DNA of 8,325 nt, from contig DKAS01000031.1 of the NCBI GenBank assembly GCA_002448875.1, forward strand, positions 1 to 8,325. Reading direction: 5' to 3'. The notes under the pieces are model-generated. The model had not been told where the DNA came from and made no database searches. It saw only the letters and a list, made by a program, of their open reading frames with translations. This stretch comes from Proteobacteria bacterium UBA6920. Lineage in GTDB: Bacteria; Pseudomonadota; Gammaproteobacteria; SG8-11. Both the position numbers and the translations under genes were made by a program. Below are positions 1 through 5,058 of the stretch, piece after piece; the stretch's first letter is position 1, and every line of letters starts with the position of its first letter.

Positions 1-902
1 TTGTCGATGCCCATGCCGAAGGCCACGGTCGCCACCACCACCTGTACTTCGTCCTTCAGAAACCGTTCCTGCACCCGCTCGCGTTGCTCGCTGGCGAAGC
101 CGGCGTGGTAGGCGGCCGCCTTGATACCCTGCAGTTGGAGCTTGTCCGCCACCTCTTCGACTTTCTTGCGCGACAGAGCATAGACGATGCCGGCTTGATC
201 GCGGCGGCTGTCGAGAAAGGCCATCAACTGGTCGAAGGGCTTGTGCTTTTCCAGCACGCTATAGCGTATGTTGGGACGGTCGAAACCGGTGATGTAGCGT
301 TTGGCCTGGGTCAGGCCGAGCACCCGCGCAATGTCATCGCGGGTGGTATCGTCGGCGGTGGCGGTGAGGGCCACCAGCGGCACATGGGGAAAGTGTTCAC
401 GCAGCTGACCCAGGGCGGCGTACTCGGGCCGGAAGTCGTGGCCCCACTGCGACACGCAATGGGCTTCGTCGATGGCGAACAAGGCGATGTCGATATCCGC
501 CAGGCGGTCGAGAAAGCCGCCGGAGATCAGCCGCTCCGGGCTGATATAGAGAAGATCGAGCTGATGGTTGTGCAAGCGCGCCAGCACCTGACGCGCGGCA
601 TCCGATCCCAGGCTGGAATTATAGAAGGCCGCCGCCACCCCGTTGGCCACCAGCGCATCCACCTGATCCTTCATCAGGGAGATGAGCGGCGACACCACGA
701 TACCCACGCCGCGCCGGTGCAGCGCCGGTATCTGGTAGCACAGCGACTTGCCGCCGCCGGTGGGCATCAGCACGAAGGCATCCTCGCCCCCGATCAGGCC
801 CTCGATGATGTCCTGCTGGAACGGGCGGAAACTGTCGTAGCCGAATACACTTTGCAGGGTATGCAGGATGTTGGCATCGATTTCAGGCGCAAAAACGGGC
901 AT
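1..902 (-). CDS. recQ: ATP-dependent DNA helicase RecQ, N-terminal 300 residues (cut by window edge)
   Basis: This encodes a superfamily 2 3'-5' DNA helicase of the RecQ family, which acts in recombination and replication-fork repair. Reading from the ATG at 902-900, the helicase motifs follow in order. Motif 0 is around residues 20-32 ([11 protein letters not shown]). Walker A is MPTGGGKS at 46-53. Motif Ia is [11 protein letters not shown] at 71-81. The DEAH box is at 145-148, followed by the aromatic-rich loop [11 protein letters not shown] at 151-161. Motif III is ALTATA at 178-183. The second RecA-like domain starts near residue 205 ([10 protein letters not shown]) and reaches motif V ([10 protein letters not shown], 291-300). 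RecQ proteins usually have about 600 residues, so the zinc-binding, winged-helix and HRDC regions lie outside the window. There is no Shine-Dalgarno sequence before the ATG. A TACAAT hexamer ends 6 nt upstream, which suggests a leaderless mRNA. Identification is secure. Confidence 0.97.
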   Translation of the reverse strand, partial: MPVFAPEIDANILHTLQSVFGYDSFRPFQQDIIEGLIGGEDAFVLMPTGGGKSLCYQIPALHRRGVGIVVSPLISLMKDQVDALVANGVAAAFYNSSLGSDAARQVLARLHNHQLDLLYISPERLISGGFLDRLADIDIALFAIDEAHCVSQWGHDFRPEYAALGQLREHFPHVPLVALTATADDTTRDDIARVLGLTQAKRYITGFDRPNIRYSVLEKHKPFDQLMAFLDSRRDQAGIVYALSRKKVEEVADKLQLQGIKAAAYHAGFASEQRERVQERFLKDEVQVVVATVAFGMGID

Positions 903-908
903 GGGCGA

Positions 909-914
909 ATTGTA
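909..914 (-). promoter_or_regulatory. Putative -10 box of recQ (leaderless)
   Basis: On the minus strand TACAAT is followed by exactly 6 nt (TCGCCC) and then the recQ ATG. This places the expected transcription start at or next to the A of the start codon. No convincing -35 hexamer is seen at the usual distance, and there is no ribosome binding site. Confidence 0.4.
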
Positions 915-1028
915 CCGGACACCGCCACCGGTGACATCAACAACATATTTAGTGCGAGCTGGCGTTAGTTTGCATAATCGCGGCTTGTCGCTGCCAGGCG
1001 TCGTATCCTGGAATTGGCCGCGGTAGTG

Positions 1029-1063
1029 AAACCGGGCAGGGAAGCAAGGGCTGTCGGTTTTTT
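1029..1063 (+). terminator. Possible rho-independent terminator, no gene upstream
   Basis: AAACCG (1029-1034) plus CAG (1037-1039) can pair with CTG (1051-1053) plus CGGTTT (1055-1060). The loop is 11 nt and the stem runs into TTT. The shape fits a plus-strand terminator, but no plus-strand gene ends upstream, so it may be a relic or chance. The rest of 903-1090 shows no gene. Confidence 0.25.
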
Positions 1064-1090
1064 GAGCATGGTATTCCAGGCGACTGAATC

Positions 1091-1212
1091 AACAGGAATT
1101 CCAGGGACAGTGTACCTATTAAACGGGTATAGCCAGGCTGAACAAGTAAGAATCGCACAAGGAGTTGCAAGGGTGGCCAGAATGTCACAGGCAGTTGTAC
1201 CTACATAGCATA
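1091..1212 (+). repeat. RAYT leader repeat, copy 1
   Basis: This is the first of three direct copies of a RAYT 5' region (others at 2506-2625 and 3354-3446). Copies 1 and 2 are identical over 41 nt (1132-1172 and 2546-2586), which include the ribosome binding site. They also share an ATAGCATA end just after the tenth or eleventh codon. Confidence 0.8.
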
Positions 1213-1319
1213 CGCGATGGAGGCCGCTGGGAGATCCAGGGCTTATAGCTAAACTTGAGTCATTGTCCGGAAAGGCGGTGGCGAGGAAGAGGTTTTGCCG
1301 GAAGCGGGCGGTGAACTAG
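1173..1319 (+). pseudogene. RAYT transposase pseudogene (start and C-terminus only)
   Basis: RAYTs are single-strand transposases of the IS200/Y1 HUH type that process REP hairpins. From the GTG at 1173 the reading is VARMSQAVVPT and then a TAG at 1206-1208. Intact RAYTs begin much like MARMSRIVVPG followed by PHHITQRGN. In the same frame after the stop, 1215-1317 reads RWRPLGDPGLIAKLESLSGK and on to a TAG at 1317-1319. This matches the usual C-terminus (GRPLGS...F...LE...GR, then a basic tail). The HUH motif and the catalytic tyrosine, which lie in the central region, are absent, so the gene is dead. AAGGAG at 1159-1164 sits 8 nt before the GTG. Assignment of the two ends to RAYT is by recalled family consensus. 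Confidence 0.6.
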
Positions 1320-1350
1320 AAAAAATGGGTATATCGTCCCCTGATTCGAT

Positions 1351-1560
1351 ACTACCAACGCCATTGAATCGCTGAATTCCGTGATCCGTAAGGCAATCAG
1401 GAACCGGAAACTCTTCCTCAGCGATGAGTCGGCCTTGAAGATAATATTCCTGGCGATTGAGTCCGCTTCAAAAAAGTGGACCATGCCCATTCGTGATTGG
1501 AGTGCCGTCATGAACCGGTTCATGATAGAGTGTCCAGAACGGGTGAGCGAAATTGTTTAA
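1351..1560 (+). pseudogene. IS256-family (mutator type) transposase, C-terminal remnant
   Basis: The last 69 codons of a DDE transposase of the IS256/Transposase_mut family remain. The reading starts at TTNAIESLNSVIRKAIRNRK (1351-1410), a hallmark C-terminal block of the family. It continues through SDESALK and a KKWTMPIRDW block to a TAA at 1558-1560. Intact members have about 400 residues, so the DDE catalytic core is gone. Upstream in this frame a TGA lies at 1342-1344, and the sequence there is the right end of the RAYT element. The transposase was therefore cut at or near 1347-1350. A terminal-repeat-like sequence follows directly after the stop codon. The fragment is certainly non-functional. 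Confidence 0.88.
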
Positions 1561-1562
1561 CC

Positions 1563-1592
1563 GGGCAGTTACACTAAACAATTTACAGTCTC
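1563..1592 (+). repeat. Right terminal inverted repeat of the IS256-family remnant
   Basis: Directly after the transposase stop is GGGCAGTTACACTAAACAAT, followed by a TTACAGTCTC tail. This resembles the ends of IS256-family elements, which have roughly 25-30 bp with a CAGTTACAC-type inner part. The matching left end is not in the window. The last bases touch the stop codon of the lipoprotein gene (1591-1593), so the insertion point lay exactly at the end of that gene. Confidence 0.6.
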
Positions 1593-2115
1593 ATGGAAAC
1601 AGTACCCTCTCTGTTGGACATCCCATTTCTTCACCCACCAGATACTCTCGAAGAGCTTTGGTATTTTCAACAAAGTTCATTTTATTGTAATAGGTCAAAT
1701 CAAACTTGGTGCTGCCGTTTTTCGCGGGTGTCGCATATCCCGCAAAGAAAATATAGCCTTCCGGCGGTTTGTTGGATGATTCTTTCGGATTCTTAGAATT
1801 TCGATACATGACAAGAATTTCCGCGCTATCCTTATCTAAAGTTTGTCTCGCCGAAATTACCTGGACGGTATCGACTATCGCGGTATTTCCCGCCATGGTT
1901 TGCCCCTTATGAACAACGGGCAGGCATCGACTACCAAGGGCTTCCATTCTTTTTGTCGACTCTTTCCATGAATGTTTAACGATGACAGTTTCATTGATTG
2001 CGTAGCTGGAATTTTCCGCGTATTTCGAAAAATCTGCTCTATTCCTAATTGGCGGCGCGCATGCTGATATCAGCAATATTGCGGTCAACGGCAAAATGTA
2101 CCATTGCGTTTTCAT
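1591..2115 (-). CDS. Small predicted lipoprotein, family not recognised
   Basis: The product starts with a lipoprotein signal peptide: MKTQW, a hydrophobic run (ILPLTAILLI) and the lipobox LISA-C. The modified cysteine is residue 19 counting from the ATG at 2115. The mature part has about 156 residues. It is polar, with two further cysteines (in SRCLP and EMGCP) that could form a disulphide, and shows no other membrane segment. It probably sits in the outer or inner membrane facing the periplasm. Three ATGs stand in a row (2121, 2118, 2115). AGAG just before the first one gives workable spacing only to the third, so 2115 is preferred. Its 3' end abuts an IS256-family terminal repeat, so the original C-terminus may have been altered. 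I do not recognise the family. A+T content is higher than in recQ or the ATPase, in keeping with transfer. Confidence 0.75.
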   Translation of the reverse strand: MKTQWYILPLTAILLISACAPPIRNRADFSKYAENSSYAINETVIVKHSWKESTKRMEALGSRCLPVVHKGQTMAGNTAIVDTVQVISARQTLDKDSAEILVMYRNSKNPKESSNKPPEGYIFFAGYATPAKNGSTKFDLTYYNKMNFVENTKALREYLVGEEMGCPTERVLFP

Positions 2116-2173
2116 CATCATCTCTATGTGAAGCTTCCATTAATGTCAATGCGGCACACATGCATCACTGTAC

Positions 2174-2188
2174 TTGTAATGATTACAA
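2174..2188. promoter_or_regulatory. Perfect 7-1-7 palindrome, possible operator
   Basis: TTGTAATgATTACAA has perfect 7-bp arms around one central base. It lies about 60-75 bp upstream of the lipoprotein start, where an operator would be expected. The 7-1-7 layout and the TAATnATTA core resemble binding sites of the Fur/PerR superfamily, but it matches no single consensus exactly. The regulator and target are inference. Confidence 0.35.
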
Positions 2189-2290
2189 TATGACCTGGTA
2201 AACCATTCACTGTGACGACCTCCAATCGTATACGGCACATCTCGTACCTCAGCTTTTTAATTACCCCTCCGGGCAATTAGTTTCCTGCGA

Positions 2291-2319
2291 TTGACTCACG
2301 CAGGGGAGCTGGCTTTAAA
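2291..2319 (+). promoter_or_regulatory. Sigma70-like promoter candidate
   Basis: TTGACT (2291-2296) and TTTAAA (2314-2319) are separated by 17 nt. Transcription would start near 2326 and run toward the second RAYT leader and the DUF3800 gene. No experimental support; A+T-rich sequence makes chance matches easy. Confidence 0.3.
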
Positions 2320-2457
2320 ATGCAAAATACACAACTAAGTAACCTTGCGTCGAAGCCAAACCAAAAACGTCAACAATCATTCAGATTCGGTGTGATTGCT
2401 ATGGGTATCGGCGCGATGTTTATGGACTTTAGCACGCAGGGGACGCGGGATATATGA
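2320..2457 (+). CDS. Possible 45-residue small protein, doubtful
   Basis: The reading from the ATG at 2320 is polar and basic (MQNTQLSNLASKPNQKRQQS). A short hydrophobic stretch follows (FGVIAMGIGAMFMDF, residues 23-37) that could be one membrane segment. GGGGAG at 2303-2308 is rather far (11 nt) from the ATG. The promoter-like TTGACT/TTTAAA pair would start transcription inside the ORF, which argues against this start. An in-frame ATG at 2401 is an alternative. It could also be the 5' remnant of a larger lost gene. No family recognised. Apart from this, 2122-2505 shows no gene. Confidence 0.2.
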   Translation: MQNTQLSNLASKPNQKRQQSFRFGVIAMGIGAMFMDFSTQGTRDI

Positions 2458-2505
2458 ATCTTCAAACGCTCTGAAATACGGAAAAGTTGAGTGATCTTAC
2501 GAGCT

Positions 2506-2625
2506 AACAGGAATTCGGGGACAGTATACCTGTTTCACGGGTATTGCCAGGCTGAACAAGTAAGAATCGCACAAGGAGTTGCAAGGATGGCCGGAATGTC
2601 GCGGATAGTTGTGCCTAATAGCATA
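2506..2625 (+). repeat. RAYT leader repeat, copy 2
   Basis: Starts with AACAGGAATTCGGGGACAGT and carries the AAGGAG ribosome binding site (2573-2578), the ATG at 2587 and the codons MAGMSRIVVPN, the typical RAYT opening. It ends with the same ATAGCATA (2618-2625) as copy 1. Beyond that, RAYT similarity stops and the DUF3800 reading frame continues. Confidence 0.8.
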
Positions 2626-3153
2626 ACGTTGAAGAATAAATTGAATCACAAGAAGCAAAATAAGCGAATTGTGGAAGAATTGCATGCCACTAACTTGAGC
2701 TATCCAAACAAGCGATATTTTTATAGGCAAATCAGGAATAATGACTGGAACATTTATGCGGTGGTCTTGAATAAAGGTCGCGTTTATGACCATTTAACGA
2801 GTAAATCGGGAAGGAAGAAACTCTACAATTATTTAGCCAACTTTCTGTTGGACAAAGTCGATTTAAGCATGGCTAGTCCAGCCGTAACCTTGATTGTCGA
2901 TAGATGCAAGAACAAAGAAGAAATTGCGGATTTCAATCAATACTTAGGGAATCAACTGGAAGCGAAACTGCCATTAAATATCCCGTTAAATATTTATCAT
3001 GAAGATTCCAGAGCTAATGCTGGATTGCAGACAGTGGATTTATTCTGTTGGGGGATATACAGAAAATATGAGCATGGCGACCAAGAATGGTACCTGCACT
3101 ATCGTGCGAGAATTAGTTATGAAACTGAATATTTAGGAAGTGAGCAGACATAA
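2587..3153 (+). CDS. DUF3800 protein lacking its N-terminus, fused in frame to a RAYT start
   Basis: Residues 1-11 (MAGMSRIVVPN) come from a RAYT gene start. AAGGAG at 2573-2578 lies 8 nt before the ATG. From about residue 20 the protein reads as a DUF3800 domain: EELHATNLS (30-38), YAVVLNKGRVYDHL (57-70), the acidic strand TLIVDR (101-106), and the C-terminal HEDSRANAGLQTVDLFCWGI (138-157). That last block is the conserved D-S...GLQ.AD signature. DUF3800 proteins normally have an N-terminal Y-(I/L)-D-E-S-G-D segment, which is missing here along with perhaps 50 residues. If its acidic residues are catalytic, as their spacing hints, the protein is probably inactive. A GTG at 2491 would extend the frame upstream but lacks a ribosome binding site. 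A structured RNA candidate begins at the stop codon. Family call is confident; function of DUF3800 is unknown to me. Confidence 0.75.
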   Translation: MAGMSRIVVPNSITLKNKLNHKKQNKRIVEELHATNLSYPNKRYFYRQIRNNDWNIYAVVLNKGRVYDHLTSKSGRKKLYNYLANFLLDKVDLSMASPAVTLIVDRCKNKEEIADFNQYLGNQLEAKLPLNIPLNIYHEDSRANAGLQTVDLFCWGIYRKYEHGDQEWYLHYRARISYETEYLGSEQT

Positions 3154-3245
3154 AAAAGACGGCCCCTATTACGCCAATATTCCAAGCACTCTTGCCAACC
3201 GATGGAAGGGAACATGCGAGGCACGTAATAGGATTTACCCGTCTG
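3154..3245 (+). ncRNA. Structured RNA candidate directly downstream of DUF3800
   Basis: Nested stems enclose the segment. AGACGG (3157-3162) pairs with CCGTCT (3239-3244). CCTATTACG (3165-3173) pairs perfectly over 9 bp with CGTAATAGG (3224-3232). CC (3174-3175) can add pairs with GG (3220-3221) past a two-base bulge. Inside, either CAAG (3183-3186) with CTTG (3191-3194), or CTT plus CCA (3191-3197) with TGGAAG (3203-3208), forms a hairpin. It starts immediately after the DUF3800 stop. From memory, comparative RNA surveys reported several DUF3800-associated motifs as conserved RNA structures of unknown function. Whether this one belongs to a named motif is not known. It ends without a U-run, so it is not a plain terminator. 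Confidence 0.6.
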
Positions 3246-3353
3246 TTTAGTACTATCGTCACTTAGGGCCGAAAAATCAAGTAAAAAAATTTAATATAGA
3301 TTTTTTATTAAAAATAAAAACAATATGATGCAAACCTGAGCGCGTCATGGTTA

Positions 3354-3446
3354 CGGGGGGGTAGTATACCTGGTTCACAGGTATCGCCAGCCTGAACAAG
3401 AAAGAATCGCACAAGGCGTTGCAAGGGTGGCGGAATGTCACAGGTA
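3354..3446 (+). repeat. RAYT leader repeat, copy 3 (decayed)
   Basis: The 41-nt core (3386-3426) differs from copies 1 and 2 at three positions, one of which turns AAGGAG into AAGGCG. A base is missing after the GTG (3427-3429), which shifts the frame, and similarity ends at about CACAGGTAC (3439-3447). The left GAATTC is also lost (GGGGGGTAGTATACC remains). No RAYT C-terminus follows. The A+T-rich stretch between the RNA candidate and this copy (3246-3353) holds nothing I can identify. Confidence 0.7.
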
Positions 3447-3492
3447 CTCGACTTTATCTTGGCAGAGGGATGCCGCGTGCGTTCGCAGCCCC

Positions 3493-4653
3493 TCACTCCG
3501 CCCAATGCCAGGGCGGCGCGTCCAGCCAGTGCCGCCCCGCCACCTGGGTCTGACCCAATTCTTTTTCCAGCTCGATGGCGCAACATCCCGGAGATTCCTG
3601 CAAGCCAGCGATCAAGCGACTGGCGTGCGAGACCACCCACACCTGAGTTTGCTGCGCGGTACGAATGATCAGCCGCGCCAGGGCGGGCAGCAGATCCGGG
3701 TGCAGGCTGGTTTCCGGTTCATTGAGCACCATCAGCGGCGGTGGCCGCGGGGTGAGGAGGGCGGCGACCCAGAGCAGATAGCGCAGGGTGCCGTCCGACA
3801 ATTCCGCCGCGGACAAGGGTCGCAGCAAACCTTCCTGGTGCAAGCGCACACTGAAGCGGTTGTCCTGCTGCATTTCGATTTCCAGGCGCGCGCCGGGAAA
3901 GGCGTCGCTGATCGCCTCGGTCAAGGCCTCGCGGTCGCCGATTTCGCGAATGGTCTGCATTGCCGCGGCCAGATCGCGGCCGTCGTGGTGCAGGACCGGC
4001 GTGCGCGTGCCCAGTTGCGGATGGCGCATGGGCGCGTCGCTGTCGGTGCGAAAATGATCGTAGAAGCGCCAGGCGCGAATGGTTTCGCGCAAGGTCAGTA
4101 CTTCCGGCGTGCTGGCGGCATCGGCGACCTGGCTGAACATGCTGTCGAAGGTGGGCGTGTGCTGCGCGATCACCTGCCATTGCCGCCCGTCGCGGGTTTT
4201 TATTGCTGGTCCCTGACGGTCCACCAATAAGCTGGCCGGGCGGAACACCGGGCCGGCCCAGATGCATTCGCGCTTGATTTCCGGATCGAGGGCAAAGGCG
4301 CTGCCGGCGTTTTCCGGCAGGCCCAGGGCAATGGCGTAACCGAAATCTTCCGTGGTAAACCCAAGTTGCAAGCGCACCACTTTCTGCCGGGGCCCGCCCT
4401 GTACCGGCACGTCACCGTTCTTCATGCGCCGCGACAGGTTTTCCGGTCCAGCCCAGAAGGTGGAGCTGAGGCCGCCTTCCCGCGCCAGGGCGTTGACCAC
4501 GCCGCCCTGCGCGGTTTCCGCCAGCAGGCGCAGGGCGCGATAGAGGTTGGATTTGCCGCTGCCGTTGGGGCCGGTCACTACGTTTAGATTTCCCAAGGGG
4601 GTGACCAGGTTGAGAATGGAGCGGTAGTTGGCGATGGCAAGGGTCTGCAGCAT
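3493..4653 (-). CDS. ABC/SMC-type AAA family ATPase
   Basis: This is a 386-residue soluble ATPase of the RecF/SMC/OLD-like group, without a coiled coil. Walker A is GPNGSGKS at 28-35. The ABC-type signature LSDGT is at 285-289. Walker B is LMVLNEPE at 307-314, with Asn311 where Asp is usual and Glu312 as the catalytic base. The D-loop region TSLHPDL follows, then the switch histidine in VVSHAS (His343). The opening LQTLAIANYRSI is typical of predicted ATPases that bind DNA ends or partner with nucleases (COG4637-like). There is no TOPRIM domain, so it is not an OLD nuclease. It stands alone in this window and no partner gene adjoins it. There is no Shine-Dalgarno sequence; TATAGT ends 6 nt before the ATG. 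Its role is unknown; ATP binding is secure. Confidence 0.9.
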   Translation of the reverse strand: MLQTLAIANYRSILNLVTPLGNLNVVTGPNGSGKSNLYRALRLLAETAQGGVVNALAREGGLSSTFWAGPENLSRRMKNGDVPVQGGPRQKVVRLQLGFTTEDFGYAIALGLPENAGSAFALDPEIKRECIWAGPVFRPASLLVDRQGPAIKTRDGRQWQVIAQHTPTFDSMFSQVADAASTPEVLTLRETIRAWRFYDHFRTDSDAPMRHPQLGTRTPVLHHDGRDLAAAMQTIREIGDREALTEAISDAFPGARLEIEMQQDNRFSVRLHQEGLLRPLSAAELSDGTLRYLLWVAALLTPRPPPLMVLNEPETSLHPDLLPALARLIIRTAQQTQVWVVSHASRLIAGLQESPGCCAIELEKELGQTQVAGRHWLDAPPWHWAE

Positions 4654-4659
4654 CGAGTA

Positions 4660-4665
4660 ACTATA
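4660..4665 (-). promoter_or_regulatory. Putative -10 box of the ATPase gene (leaderless)
   Basis: TATAGT on the minus strand is followed by 6 nt (TACTCG) and the ATG at 4653-4651, the same arrangement as for recQ. No good -35 hexamer is seen. Confidence 0.4.
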
Positions 4666-5058
4666 GCAAACTGCGCTGCGCCCTGGGACCGGGTGCGGCG
4701 AAGGTGGGGTGGCGCGGCGGAAGCGTGGCTATTTATGTCAAGTGAAATCGACGTGTCAGGTGGTATTCCTGGGCCATCTGTGGGCGCTGTCGTCGGTGTG
4801 GCGGGATTGCGACATGTTTTCAGCATTTATATTTTCCCGGACTGAACCAAATCATTACGCGGTGATCGAACGTCGCTCGTTTCAGCGAGCCGTTGCGTTG
4901 CTGCGCGGAAAAAATAGTTCCAAGTTAAGGTTGCGTAAAGTGTTTTTCTGCAGGTTCAGTGATAGGCTGAGCGGCGTTTGGTGGCAAAGGCTTTAGAAAT
5001 AGTTTTTTGTATTTGATCTGTTTGTTAAACATTTCCGTAATGGCATAAGGACTGTAGT
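4666..5058. other. Intergenic region between divergent ATPase and sorA-like genes
   Basis: No convincing gene is present. The right part (about 4900-5058) is A+T-rich and should hold the promoter of the sulfite-oxidase operon, but I cannot pick a clear -35/-10 pair. Two small inverted repeats are visible: GCTCG/CGAGC (4875-4890, 6-nt loop) and TGTTT/AAACA (5019-5031, 3-nt spacer). The AAGGA ribosome binding site of the next gene is at 5047-5051. Confidence 0.5.

Larger units (their letters stand above)
1091..1346 (+). mobile_element. Internally deleted RAYT (REP-associated tyrosine transposase) element, MITE-like
   Basis: The left part (1091-1212) carries the leader, AAGGAG ribosome binding site (1159-1164), start and first codons of a RAYT gene. 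The right part (1215-1319) encodes what looks like the C-terminal end of a RAYT. The roughly 100 codons expected between them are missing. The two ends are related in inverted orientation. The left reads GGAATTCCAGGGACAGTGTA (1095-1114). The right, read on the minus strand (1346-1327), is CGAATCAGGGGACGATATAC followed by CC. From memory, GAATTC/GAATCA followed by GGGGACA is typical of the flanks of RAYT genes. The element is about 255 bp, cannot encode a transposase, and abuts the IS256-family remnant. Exact ends are uncertain by a few bases. Confidence 0.6.

Noticed and set aside
84..968. Long plus-strand open frame (294 codons)
   Set aside because: It is antisense to recQ, whose minus-strand reading shows every helicase motif.
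1260..1523. 87-codon minus-strand frame
   Set aside because: Antisense to the IS256 transposase remnant, which has clear family similarity on the plus strand.
3153..3266. Open frame through the RNA candidate (reads PITPIFQALLPTDGREHARH)
   Set aside because: It has no start codon after an upstream TGA at 3141-3143. The base pairing explains the sequence better than coding does.
1091..3446. Intact RAYT or IS transposase
   Set aside because: Only the 5' leader (three times), one C-terminal piece of RAYT and one C-terminal piece of IS256 transposase are present; no catalytic motifs remain.
3427..4267. Long open frames on both strands inside the ATPase region
   Set aside because: They overlap the ATPase gene, which has Walker A, signature and Walker B motifs. 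The others are low-complexity frames caused by high GC.
4735..4845. 36-codon plus-strand frame (MSSEIDVSGG...)
   Set aside because: No ribosome binding site and too short to judge; likely chance.
4709..4996. 95-codon plus-strand frame upstream of the sorA-like gene
   Set aside because: No ribosome binding site, odd composition, no family resemblance, and it fills the expected promoter region.
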